A stretch of DNA of 64,000 nucleotides, taken from Gemmatimonadota bacterium. Lineage in GTDB: Bacteria > Gemmatimonadota > Gemmatimonadetes > Longimicrobiales > Gaopeijiaceae. The stretch lies in contig JAJDXG010000014.1 in NCBI GenBank assembly GCA_022823365.1, positions 98,560-162,559 of the forward strand. The letters run 5' to 3'. The notes below the pieces were generated by a model. That model was not told where the DNA came from. It saw nothing but the letters and a program-made list of their open reading frames with translations, and did no database searches. The translations under genes and the position numbers were made by a program. Below, one piece after another: positions 25,485 to 33,464 of the stretch. Each line of letters starts with the position of its first letter. The stretch's first letter is position 1.

Positions 25485-25940
25485 GTGACCCCATCCGATC
25501 CAATGAGCCTGGAGGACCATGCGGCGGGCCATGCCCCGGCGGAGTCGGCGCTCGTCCGCTTCCTCTATCCCGCCCCGGCCGAACGCACGGTCGGCGGGAT
25601 CGTCAAGTGGTGGGAAAAGCGGCGCCTGGCCTACAACGCGGTGCTCGCGGGATGCGGGACGGGCACCATCTTCATGGCGCTGCTCACCCTGAACCCGCTC
25701 TCGGAGGTGGTGCAGGCGCTCCCGGCGATCGTGCCCTTCGCGATCATGGCGAACCTCTGCTACACGCTCGGATGGATGGTCGAGGGTGTTCTGCACAAGA
25801 TCTGGGGACGCAGCCTGCGCCCTGTCGGGCCGGCGCTCTTCCGCGCGGGGCTGACCCTCGGGATGGGCGTTGCCTTCGTCATCCCCACGATCATGCTCAT
25901 GGTCGCGTTCGTGGTGCGGTTGGTGACGGGGAATCTGTAG
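25485..25940 (+). CDS. Small integral membrane protein, unknown
   Basis: 151-residue protein. A soluble, Pro/His-rich N-terminus leads to three to four hydrophobic segments: AVLAGCGTGTIFMALLTL, AIVPFAIMANLCYTLGWMV, and two in the C-terminal third ending VAFVVRLVTGNL. KWWEKRRLAYN before the first segment fits a positive cytoplasmic flank. I recognise no family. The GTG at 25485 is chosen because GAGGAGG lies just upstream, although the gap is short; ATG 25503 is the alternative. It may belong to the same transcript as the TonB receptor. Confidence 0.65.
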   Translation: MTPSDPMSLEDHAAGHAPAESALVRFLYPAPAERTVGGIVKWWEKRRLAYNAVLAGCGTGTIFMALLTLNPLSEVVQALPAIVPFAIMANLCYTLGWMVEGVLHKIWGRSLRPVGPALFRAGLTLGMGVAFVIPTIMLMVAFVVRLVTGNL

Positions 25941-25943
25941 GGT

Positions 25944-26357
25944 TTATCTCCCGACGATCTCCAGCAGTTCGATCTCGAAGATCAGCGTCGCGTTGGGGCC
26001 GATCTGCGAACCCGCGCCGGCTTCGCCGTACGCCAGCTCCGACGGGATCGTGACCCGGATGTGACTGCCGACCGACATCAGCTGGAGCGCCTCGCTGAAT
26101 CCCGCGATAAGGCCATTCACCGGGAAGGTGTTCGGCTCGCCCCTGTCATAGGAGGCGTCGAACTGGGTTCCGTCGGTGAGCGTGCCGCGGTAGTGGACGA
26201 CGACCTCGTCGTTCATGGTCGGCATCGGGCCGTCACCCTGTCGCAGCACTTCGTACTGAAGGCCGCTGGCGGTGGTGATCACTCCTGCCCCATCGCCCGC
26301 GCATGCGACGCTGGCCAGCGCCAGCAGGGCGAGCACACCGCGAAATGGATTGCGCAT
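25944..26357 (-). CDS. FKBP-type peptidyl-prolyl isomerase, lipoprotein
   Basis: Catalyses cis-trans isomerisation of prolyl bonds in exported proteins. The 137-residue precursor has a lipobox ([12 protein letters not shown]) and one FKBP domain: [33 protein letters not shown], the active-site rim [15 protein letters not shown], and [33 protein letters not shown] six bases ahead of ATG 26357 supports the start. It is convergent with the membrane protein gene three bases away. Confidence 0.92.
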   Translation of the reverse strand: MRNPFRGVLALLALASVACAGDGAGVITTASGLQYEVLRQGDGPMPTMNDEVVVHYRGTLTDGTQFDASYDRGEPNTFPVNGLIAGFSEALQLMSVGSHIRVTIPSELAYGEAGAGSQIGPNATLIFEIELLEIVGR

Positions 26358-26412
26358 CTTCTTCTCCTTGGATGGTGGAAGCTCCCGGGATGGTGGAAGC
26401 GTCGGCAGGAAG

Positions 26413-26994
26413 CTAACGCCCAGACCCCGAAGGCGGGGACTCCCCCTCGCTACCGCGCAGGGTGCGGCGCACGAATTCCACGGCTTCGTCCACGCTCTCG
26501 GTCGTCGGCACGGACGCCGGCAGGTTCGAGGCCCGAGCCGTGTCTCCCAGCAGGATGAGAGGTCGATGGTATCGGATCGCGAGTTCGACTTCCGAGGCCG
26601 TTCCCGCGGATCCCGGCAGCGCGATGACGAGATCGGACGACAGGATGTTGATGTGGTTGCGGGAACGTAGGCCGGAGCCATGGTCGCCGCGGGCGTCGAG
26701 GTGAGTGCGGATCGCGAGTTCAACCCACGGATTGGGATAGCCGGGGGGAGTGCCGGGGTCCGCATTGGCTCGATCGGGAGGCGCGCCCTCCGCAGGGAGG
26801 ATCCCGATGACCAGTCCCTCGCGACCCGGCACCGCGCTGAAGGCCCGCGAGACGGACTCCATGACTCCCGCCCCGCCCCCCGTCAGCAGGTGCACGCCGA
26901 TATGGGCCAGCGCGCGGCCCAGCGGCTCGGCGAGATGGGCGTGCCGGGCGGAGCCGGAGCCCATGACGCCGACCACAGGGCGCCCCAGCGGCAT
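26413..26994 (-). CDS. SLOG/LOG-family nucleotide-binding protein
   Basis: 193-residue Rossmann-like protein. The fold is shown by [12 protein letters not shown] at the N-terminus, [17 protein letters not shown] and the second phosphate-binding loop [28 protein letters not shown]. These fit the LOG/TIGR00725 group, which includes cytokinin-riboside hydrolases and proteins annotated as molybdenum-cofactor carriers. The loop differs from the PGGxGT-E of true LOG enzymes (PGSAGTASE), so hydrolase activity should not be assumed. It lies 27 bases downstream of the carbonic anhydrase gene on the same strand. Confidence 0.75.
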   Translation of the reverse strand: MPLGRPVVGVMGSGSARHAHLAEPLGRALAHIGVHLLTGGGAGVMESVSRAFSAVPGREGLVIGILPAEGAPPDRANADPGTPPGYPNPWVELAIRTHLDARGDHGSGLRSRNHINILSSDLVIALPGSAGTASEVELAIRYHRPLILLGDTARASNLPASVPTTESVDEAVEFVRRTLRGSEGESPPSGSGR

Positions 26995-27021
26995 TCTGCT
27001 CGGCGAGAGGGAGCTCCCGGT

Positions 27022-27846
27022 CTACTTCAGCAGAATGAACCGCCGATGGAGCGGCTGCACCGGACGCGCGTTCATCGGATACAGCGCCGCGAAGGCGTCT
27101 ACCTGCTCCTGCGAGACGGCTATCGACTCGGTCATCACCACCCAGCTCACCACCTCGGAGCAGGGCGGCGTGGTCAGGGAGCCGGCGTAGCGGAAGTAGG
27201 CGCCCCCCTCGGGCAGGAAGGCGTTCGGGTCGATCCCGGCCAGCGGTGCGGGCGCCTCGTCGACGCCGGGTATGGCATCCCAGATGGCCTGTGTGGCCGC
27301 ATGGGCCTGGCCGGCATCCATGAAGACCCCGACCACCGCCAGGTCGCCCTCCGCGGACTGATGCACGAAGTGCACTTCCATCGGGTAGACCCCTCCCTCG
27401 ACGGTGTGCTCGCTGGGCAGGTGGAAGTGGAACTGCAGCATGGAGAATTGCCGGCCCTCCAGGGTGATCGTATTCCCTTCGGCCATGTTGACCTGGATGG
27501 TGTGCCCGTTGTCGACCACCTCCCCGTCGGTGGGCTGCCACTGGATCTCGAGCCCGCCGCCGCCCGCCGGAATCCCGCCCGCGAGGTCGATCGGCGACTG
27601 CTGCACGCCGGCGTCGCAGACCGCGAAGGACGGGTCCAGCCCGCCCCAGCGGTCGGGACCGGTGTCGCCCTCGTAGCTCCAGTGAACCTCGCTGCCCTCC
27701 GCCTCCTCCGCGTTTTCCTCGTCCATTTGCTCCTCTGCTTCCGACTGGCCCGGTGCATCCGCCTGGCAGGCGAACTGGGCGCTGGCGAAGCAGGCCACCG
27801 CGAGGCCGGCGGCGAGTGTCTTCGGGAATGAGTGATGATGCTTCAT
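27022..27846 (-). CDS. Alpha-type carbonic anhydrase, exported
   Basis: Zinc enzyme interconverting CO2 and bicarbonate, acting in the periplasm. The 274-residue product has a signal peptide, an acidic linker and the alpha-CA domain (HWSYEGDTGPDRWGG to the end). Zinc ligands are visible in LQFHFHLPSEH (two His) and MEVHFVHQS (third His). QQSPIDL, LTTPPCSEVVSWVV and the C-terminal RPVQPLHRR are family signatures. GGAGG upstream of ATG 27846 decides the start. A Cys near the signal end lacks a canonical lipobox, so lipidation is uncertain. The permease gene diverges 90 bases away. Confidence 0.93.
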   Translation of the reverse strand: MKHHHSFPKTLAAGLAVACFASAQFACQADAPGQSEAEEQMDEENAEEAEGSEVHWSYEGDTGPDRWGGLDPSFAVCDAGVQQSPIDLAGGIPAGGGGLEIQWQPTDGEVVDNGHTIQVNMAEGNTITLEGRQFSMLQFHFHLPSEHTVEGGVYPMEVHFVHQSAEGDLAVVGVFMDAGQAHAATQAIWDAIPGVDEAPAPLAGIDPNAFLPEGGAYFRYAGSLTTPPCSEVVSWVVMTESIAVSQEQVDAFAALYPMNARPVQPLHRRFILLK

Positions 27847-27936
27847 GGGTTCCTCCCTGCTGTCTTCGGCGCAGCCGATCTGCGACACGCCGATTCTACT
27901 GCCGGGCGGGTCGCCGGTCCAACCCGGAGGCGTATT

Positions 27937-29289
27937 ATGGATGGTCGGATCGAGACGGAGTCCAAGCCCAGGCCCTCCATGCGACCCACTTCAACAAACG
28001 TGCGCGGCTACGGCTTCCACGCGGCAGCGGCGGTCGTGGTCGCCAACATGATCGGCACCGGCGTGTTTACCAGCCTGGGCTTCCAGCTGGAGACCATCCA
28101 GTCCACCTTCACGCTCCTGCTGCTCTGGGTGGTCGGGGGCGTGGCGGCCTTCTGCGGCGCGATCACCTACGCGGAACTGGGCGCGACGCTACGGCGTTCG
28201 GGCGGCGAGTACACCTTTCTGGGACGCATCTACCACCCCGCCGCGGGATTCGTGTCGGGATGGATCTCGGCCACGGTCGGGTTCGCCGCCCCCACCGCGC
28301 TGGCCGCGATCACCTTCGGCACCTACCTGGCCTCGGTCTTCCCCGCCCTGTCGCCCACCTGGCTGGCCGCCGGCCTGGTCGCGGCGGCGGCGTGGGTGCA
28401 CTCGGCCACCTACGGTGCCTCGTCCTTCTTCCAGCGCAGCTTCACGACCGTCAAGGTGATCCTGATCGCCGCCTTCTGCGCCGCCGCGCTGGCCATGGTC
28501 GACGCTCCGGAGCCTGTCGCCCTCCTCCCTTCGGCGGGTGATGCCGAACTCGTCTTCGGCGGCGCGTTCGCCGTGTCACTCATCTACGTCTCGTATGCGT
28601 ACACAGGCTGGAACGCGGCCACCTACCTGACCGGCGAGCTCGAGAATCCGGGGCGCACGCTGCCCGGCGTGCTCGCGGGCGGCACCCTGCTGGTCATGGT
28701 TCTCTATCTGGCCCTCAACTACACCTTCCTCAGGGCGGCGCCGATGTCTGAGCTGGAAGGAAGGCTTGAGGTGGGCCACATCGCCGCCATGCACATCTTC
28801 GGGCCGCTGGGCGCCGACATCATGGGCGTGACCCTGGCCGTGCTGCTGGTCTCCACCGTGAGCGCCATGGTGCTGGCCGGGCCGCGCGTTCTGCACGTCA
28901 TCGGGGAGGATTATCCCGTGTTTCGCTTTCTGGAGAAGAGGACCTCGTCCGGCATCCCCCGGGTCGCGATTCTCACCCAGGCGGCGCTCGCCCTCTTCTT
29001 CATCTTCAGCGCGTCCTTCGAGGCGATCCTCGTGTTCTCCGGCTTCACGCTGGGGCTGAACAGCCTGCTCGCCGTGGCAGGTATCTTCGTGCTGCGGAGG
29101 CGCGAGCCGGACCTCGAGCGCCCCTACCGCGCCTGGGGATATCCGATCACGCCCCTGGTCTACCTGGCGCTGACCTCCTGGACGCTCGCCTTTATCCTCG
29201 TCGACCGTCCGGCGCAGGGCCTCATCGGCCTGGGACTGATCGCGGCCGGGCTGTTGTTCTACTGGGTGGCGGGCCGCCGGAAGGCGTAG
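27937..29289 (+). CDS. APC-superfamily amino-acid permease
   Basis: 450-residue inner-membrane transporter with about 12 hydrophobic segments. The unwound first helix carries NMIGTGVFTSLGF, the family's substrate-binding GxG motif. YAYTGWNAATYLTGELENPGRTLP is the conserved helix 6 region with its cytoplasmic loop. Substrates of this superfamily are amino acids or amines; none can be fixed here. CCGGAGG six bases before ATG 27937 defines the start. The gene end overlaps the convergent qhpE end by 31 bases, so expression of the two may interfere. Confidence 0.87.
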   Translation: MDGRIETESKPRPSMRPTSTNVRGYGFHAAAAVVVANMIGTGVFTSLGFQLETIQSTFTLLLLWVVGGVAAFCGAITYAELGATLRRSGGEYTFLGRIYHPAAGFVSGWISATVGFAAPTALAAITFGTYLASVFPALSPTWLAAGLVAAAAWVHSATYGASSFFQRSFTTVKVILIAAFCAAALAMVDAPEPVALLPSAGDAELVFGGAFAVSLIYVSYAYTGWNAATYLTGELENPGRTLPGVLAGGTLLVMVLYLALNYTFLRAAPMSELEGRLEVGHIAAMHIFGPLGADIMGVTLAVLLVSTVSAMVLAGPRVLHVIGEDYPVFRFLEKRTSSGIPRVAILTQAALALFFIFSASFEAILVFSGFTLGLNSLLAVAGIFVLRRREPDLERPYRAWGYPITPLVYLALTSWTLAFILVDRPAQGLIGLGLIAAGLLFYWVAGRRKA

Positions 29290-30017
29290 CGGCGGGCCTG
29301 TTCGAAGACCTGACCCACGCTGCCCAGCTCCGGCTCCGCTTCCAGCAGCCGGGCAAGAACACCCGTCACGTTGGCCACCGCGAAGCTGATTCCGCCCAGG
29401 TTGCGCGCGGGGGAAACGCCAGGGATCGGCCGCGGGAAACCCGAGGCCAGAAACGCCGGATCTCCCTGATGGTCGATGCCCACCCGCACCGAATGGCGGG
29501 AACAGCTCCAGTCCAGCAGCACCCCGATGGCGCCGGCAATCGACCCCGGAAGCCAGCGCACGCCATCACTCTGCCGAGCCGAGACTACGAGCACTCCCTT
29601 CTCTGCCGCCCGTGTCACGGCCGCGGCCAGCCTGGCTTCGTGCGCCGGATTCGACGTGCCCAGGCTGAGGTTTACCAGCCGGGCCTCATGCTCCGCCGCC
29701 CAGTCGATGGCCCGCACCAGGGCGCCGCAGCTGGTGGCCAGCCGGTCGCCGAACACCTTCACGGCGAACAACTCGGCTGCGGGCGCCTTCTCCTTGATGG
29801 CGGCGGTGACGGCCGTCCCGTGGCCGAGCCAGTCGACGTAGTCGTCGGCTTCCGATCCGTCCGACCCAATGGCCACGCCGCCGGCCACCCCACCCACGTG
29901 GGGATGCGCCGCGTGAACGCCGCTGTCCACCACCGCGACCCGCACGCCCTCGCCTCGAAGCTCATCCGGCGGCGGGGCGTCCAGCCGCAGCTCCAGGTGT
30001 CCCCATGAGTGGCCCAT
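29259..30017 (-). CDS. qhpE: QHNDH maturation protease, subtilisin-like
   Basis: S8-fold serine protease, 252 residues, with triad Asp31 (VVDSGVHAAHP), His66 (GHGTAVTAA) and Ser211 (GGISFAVANVTG). It has no signal peptide or pro-domain, so it acts in the cytoplasm. That matches QhpE, which removes the leader of the gamma subunit after cross-linking. It is the last gene of the qhpA-D-C-B-F-E cluster and starts five bases after qhpF, with GGAGG upstream. The catalytic serine box departs from the usual GTSMAxPH, as expected for a dedicated maturase. Confidence 0.85.
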   Translation of the reverse strand: MGHSWGHLELRLDAPPPDELRGEGVRVAVVDSGVHAAHPHVGGVAGGVAIGSDGSEADDYVDWLGHGTAVTAAIKEKAPAAELFAVKVFGDRLATSCGALVRAIDWAAEHEARLVNLSLGTSNPAHEARLAAAVTRAAEKGVLVVSARQSDGVRWLPGSIAGAIGVLLDWSCSRHSVRVGIDHQGDPAFLASGFPRPIPGVSPARNLGGISFAVANVTGVLARLLEAEPELGSVGQVFEQARRYAFRRPATQ

Positions 30018-30021
30018 GCTG

Positions 30022-31827
30022 CTAACCTCCCTCCCCCCGGAACAACCGCGCGAAGGCGCCGCGCCGACCCGGCAACTCCGCGGCCGTGCCCTCCTCCACG
30101 ATCCGTCCGCGCTCCAGCACCACCACCCGATCCGCCCGCCGGGCGAGCGCGAGACGGTGGGAGACCAGGATGGTCGTGCGGCCCCGCATCACGGCCTGGT
30201 AGCCCTCCATCAGCGCGCGCTCGGAGGCCGGGTCGAGCGACGAAGTGGGCTCATCGAGCACCAGCACCGCCGGATCGGCCAGGAAGGCGCGCGCGACCGC
30301 GACCCGCTGGCGCTGCCCCGCCGACAGCTCCCGTCCCTGCTCGCCGACCAGCGTCTCCAGGCCGTCCGGCAAGGTCGTCAGGAAGGCGTCCAGCCCCACC
30401 GCCCGCGCGGCCGCCGCCACCTCCGCGTCGGACGCGCCCGGCCGGCCGTAGCGGATGTTCTCCGCGATGGTGGTGTTGAACAGGAACGGCTCCTGCTCCA
30501 CCGGGACCACGGCCGCGCGCACGTCCGCAAGCCGAAGCGCGCGCAGGTCTCGGCCGCCCAGCAGGATCCGGCCCGCATCCGGGTCGAGCTGCCGCGAGAG
30601 CAGATCCACGATGGTGGACTTGCCGCTTCCGCTCGCACCCACGACCGCCACCACCTCCCCTTCGCCCACCACCAGGTCGACCCCGTCCAGCACCGGGTCC
30701 CCGCGCCCGAACGAGAAGCTCACCCCGTCCAGCCGCATCTCCCCGCCCAGCCTCTCCCCGGGGGCCGGTGCGCCCGGCTCGCGCGCCTGCACCTTCCCCT
30801 CCCCCCGCAGCTCCTCGACGTGGACCGGCCGCTCCGGGTCCCGCACGTCGACCGGGGTGTCCAGAATGACATGCACGCGCCCGAGCGAGACCCGCGCGGT
30901 GGCCAGGCTGGCGTACAGCCCCATGAGCCCCTGGATCGGTCCCAGCAGCCGCATCTGGTAGGCCATGAAGGCGACGAACGTCCCCATCGTGATCGCCTCC
31001 GCGATCACCCGCTGGCCCCCGTACAGGAAGATGACCGCGACCCCGCCCGCCAGGATCAGCCCGGGCAGCCCGCCCGCGAGGTAGGTCAGCAGCCGCATCG
31101 ACATCAGCGTCCGGATGAAGGCGTCGTTCTTCCTCCGGAACCGCTTCTGCTCTCGCCGCTGCGCGTTCGACGCCACCGTAAGCTTGAGCCCGAGGATGGT
31201 CTCGATCAGGAAGCTGCCGATCCCGGCGCTCCGCTCCCGCAGTTCGGCGGTGACGCTCTCGAGCCGCCTCCGGTAGCGCACCAGCGCCCACAGGCAGGGC
31301 GGCAGGATCGCGAGGCTCACCAGGAAGAGCCGGGCATCCAGCCAGAGCAGGATCCCCACCGTCCCCAGCAGATACGCGATGTTTCCCAGCCACGACAGAA
31401 GGCTCTCGGAAACCACGCGCTGAATCTCGCCGATGTCGTTGTTGATGCGCGACATGATGTCGCCGATCGGGGTGCGCGCGTAGAAGCGGGGCGAGAGCCG
31501 CTGCAGGTGCCGGTACAGGGCCAGGCGCATGTCGAAGAGGATGTCCGCCGACGTGCGCGTGTAGCGCATTCCGGCGACCACGTTCAGCCCGAACGATACC
31601 ACGGTGATCCCCGCGAAGAGCGCGACGATGCGTGTGAGCGCGCCGCCGTCCTGCCCCAGCAGGGCGGTGTCCACCAGGTCCTTGGAGAGGTAGGGGATGT
31701 AGAGCGAGAGCGCGGTGCTCGCCAGGCTGAGGGCGAGGACAAGGACCAGCCACTTTGCGTAGGGGCGGACGAAGCCGAGGGCCCAGCGGACCTCGCGGTC
31801 GAACAGGGCTCGCGAGCGACGCCTCAC
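30022..31827 (-). CDS. qhpF: ABC exporter for QHNDH gamma subunit (type IV, fused membrane and ATPase domains)
   Basis: 601-residue half-transporter. Six membrane helices (about 25-320) contain the coupling segments, followed by the ATPase: Walker A VVGASGSGKST, Q-loop PVEQEPFLFN, signature LSAGQRQR, Walker B VLVLDEPTSSLD and switch HRLALARRAD. By analogy with the Paracoccus cluster it would export the cross-linked gamma subunit to the periplasm. A general lipid or drug exporter is the alternative, but the position between qhpB and qhpE favours QhpF. A Pro/Arg-rich linker joins the two domains. Confidence 0.85.
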   Translation of the reverse strand: MRRRSRALFDREVRWALGFVRPYAKWLVLVLALSLASTALSLYIPYLSKDLVDTALLGQDGGALTRIVALFAGITVVSFGLNVVAGMRYTRTSADILFDMRLALYRHLQRLSPRFYARTPIGDIMSRINNDIGEIQRVVSESLLSWLGNIAYLLGTVGILLWLDARLFLVSLAILPPCLWALVRYRRRLESVTAELRERSAGIGSFLIETILGLKLTVASNAQRREQKRFRRKNDAFIRTLMSMRLLTYLAGGLPGLILAGGVAVIFLYGGQRVIAEAITMGTFVAFMAYQMRLLGPIQGLMGLYASLATARVSLGRVHVILDTPVDVRDPERPVHVEELRGEGKVQAREPGAPAPGERLGGEMRLDGVSFSFGRGDPVLDGVDLVVGEGEVVAVVGASGSGKSTIVDLLSRQLDPDAGRILLGGRDLRALRLADVRAAVVPVEQEPFLFNTTIAENIRYGRPGASDAEVAAAARAVGLDAFLTTLPDGLETLVGEQGRELSAGQRQRVAVARAFLADPAVLVLDEPTSSLDPASERALMEGYQAVMRGRTTILVSHRLALARRADRVVVLERGRIVEEGTAAELPGRRGAFARLFRGEGG

Positions 31828-31849
31828 GGGCTCCGCAGGGGAAGAACGT

Positions 31850-32947
31850 CTATCCCTGGGAACCGCCGTTGGTGGCCGCGTCCCCGGGCACCAGCAGGAA
31901 GCGCGTCATGTCGGCGTCGAGCCACACGGTGCGCAGCAGCTCGTGGGTGTCGGCGTCGTAGACGTCGATGGTGTTGCCGGCGTTGTAGATGTACAGCAGT
32001 TCGCCGTTGGAGCTGGGCACCAGCGACATGCGCGGACGCCCCGGGAACTCGACCCGGCTCTCGACCCGCCGCCCCTCCAGATCGAAGGTCCAGAACTCGT
32101 AGAAGCCGATCTCCGAGCGGAGCCCGTACCCTTTGCGTCCGCCCGGCGCCAGCGCGAAGCTCACGCGCTCGCTCGGCCCGAGGGTGTAGAAGTCGACATC
32201 CTGCTCCGCGAGGTTCACGCGCGCGATGCCCATCATCTGACGGCCCTGCACCGGGTCCGTCATCCGGAAGAGGTTCGTGAAGATGCCCTCGTCGTCGTAA
32301 GGGCTGCGCTGGAAGCTCATGTTCATGCGGCCGAGCCCCTCCTCCAGCGGCTGCGACAGCTCCCAGCGGTCGACCTCGGTGAAGTTCCCGGTCTCCACGG
32401 CGATGATGTCGCGGCCGAAGAAGTAGAGGAGGTCGCCGTCCGGCGAGAACATGAGGTTGGCGCCCTGGCGCTGCTCTCCCACCGAACTCGGCACGGTGTC
32501 GGTCACTTCGTGCGAATCGAGGTCGACGCGAAGGATCGCGAACTCGCCGATCTCGAAGCGGTCGAGCAGCTTGGTGTAGCTCCGCGCACCGAGCAGGATG
32601 TACTCGCCGCCCGGCTCCACGACCATCGAACGGATGCGCACCCTGGTGTTGCCCTCGCTCAGGGTGAAGGAGTCGACGGAGCGCCCCTCGGCGAGATCGA
32701 CCACCTCGATGTGCTCCATGGCGGCGTCGCGCACATAGAGCATCCGGTTGTCCGGGGAGAGCTGCATCAGGTTGGGGATGCCGGTGGTGACGGGGATGCG
32801 CTCGGTGACCTCGAGGGTCGCCTCGTCGATGACGTAGACGGCCTCGTTGTAGGCCCCCATGTAGATGGTGCCGTTGCCGCCCGAGCGCACCTCCTGGGCG
32901 GCCAGCGCCGCGGGGAGGAGGGCGATCAGCACCGCCAGGTATGACAT
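31850..32947 (-). CDS. qhpB: Quinohemoprotein amine dehydrogenase beta subunit (beta-propeller)
   Basis: Periplasmic seven-bladed propeller that packs against the alpha and gamma subunits near the quinone site. The 365-residue protein has a signal peptide (MSYLAVLIALLPAALAAQ) and YVTN-type repeats: TIYMGAYNEAVYVIDEATLEV, RMLYVRDAAMEHIEVVDL, and a late LLYIYNAGNTIDVYDADTHELL. ATG 32947 gives a normal signal peptide. In-frame ATGs at 32959 and 32968 would add an odd N-tail. None has a good ribosome-binding site, and all three lie inside a 21-bp-spaced repeat, so the true start needs experiment. Confidence 0.87.
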   Translation of the reverse strand: MSYLAVLIALLPAALAAQEVRSGGNGTIYMGAYNEAVYVIDEATLEVTERIPVTTGIPNLMQLSPDNRMLYVRDAAMEHIEVVDLAEGRSVDSFTLSEGNTRVRIRSMVVEPGGEYILLGARSYTKLLDRFEIGEFAILRVDLDSHEVTDTVPSSVGEQRQGANLMFSPDGDLLYFFGRDIIAVETGNFTEVDRWELSQPLEEGLGRMNMSFQRSPYDDEGIFTNLFRMTDPVQGRQMMGIARVNLAEQDVDFYTLGPSERVSFALAPGGRKGYGLRSEIGFYEFWTFDLEGRRVESRVEFPGRPRMSLVPSSNGELLYIYNAGNTIDVYDADTHELLRTVWLDADMTRFLLVPGDAATNGGSQG

Positions 32948-32975
32948 TTTGTCAGACATGTCTGCCATTTTGTCA
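32942..32975. repeat. 21-bp-spaced TGACATTTTGTCA-type repeats at the qhpB start
   Basis: TGACATTTTGTCA (32942-32954, a TGACA-N3-TGTCA inverted repeat) and TGCCATTTTGTCA (32963-32975) are exactly 21 bp apart. AGACATGTCT lies between them. The repeats cover the region between qhpC and qhpB including the candidate start codons. They could form an internal operator-promoter or a mRNA structure controlling qhpB translation. Confidence 0.55.
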
Positions 32976-33004
32976 GGTTTCGTGGAGGAAAGGAGGCTCG
33001 CGGC

Positions 33005-33424
33005 CTACGGGAAAATCATCTCCAGCTTGCGCCAGTCGTTCTGCGCCGCCGCGCACTTGCCGGTCCAGTCCGGGCTGTGATTCAACTGATCCGGGACGTG
33101 GGCGGGCCAGAAGCAGGCCAGGTGGCAGTCGAAGAGGTCGCGCTCCACCGGCTGGCAGAGTCCGGCGGTGCCGCCCGCCTCGTCCACCTCCCAGCCCGGC
33201 GCAAAGACCAGCGAGCACCCCAGCGGGATGTGCGGGATCTCCGGCACCTCGGGAAGCCGTCCCCCGAGCGCGACGACATCCTCGGCGTTCTCGTCGCCGC
33301 CCTCGACCGCGCCCGCGGCCGGCCCCACGGGACCCGCCATCTGCTCGGCCGGGGGCACGTCGCCCTGGTTCGCCAGGTAGGTCACCATCCGGTCCGCTTT
33401 GCGGTTGATCGGTTTCAGTGCCAA
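33005..33424 (-). CDS. qhpC: Quinohemoprotein amine dehydrogenase gamma subunit precursor (CTQ and thioether cross-links)
   Basis: Carries the cysteine tryptophylquinone cofactor. In the 139-residue precursor the known cross-link partners all occur at family spacing: Cys70-Glu79 (CSLVFAPGWE), Cys90-Asp96 (CQPVERD), Cys104-Asp112 and the CTQ pair Cys100-Trp106 (DCHLACFWPAHVPD). The C-terminal DWRKLEMIFP also matches. About 60 residues precede the mature-like part, longer than the 28-residue leader known from Paracoccus. The start is TTG 33422-33424 with GAGGAG seven bases upstream. QhpD should form the thioethers and QhpG modify Trp106. It sits between qhpD and qhpB. Confidence 0.92.
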   Translation of the reverse strand: MALKPINRKADRMVTYLANQGDVPPAEQMAGPVGPAAGAVEGGDENAEDVVALGGRLPEVPEIPHIPLGCSLVFAPGWEVDEAGGTAGLCQPVERDLFDCHLACFWPAHVPDQLNHSPDWTGKCAAAQNDWRKLEMIFP

Positions 33425-33464
33425 GGGTCTCTCTCCTCGTTGACTCGGTCGCGGTGGATCCGGC

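Noticed and set aside
30009..32280. Long plus-strand frames opposite qhpF and qhpB
   Set aside because: They are antisense shadows of an ABC exporter and a beta-propeller gene, with low-complexity Arg/Pro/His composition.
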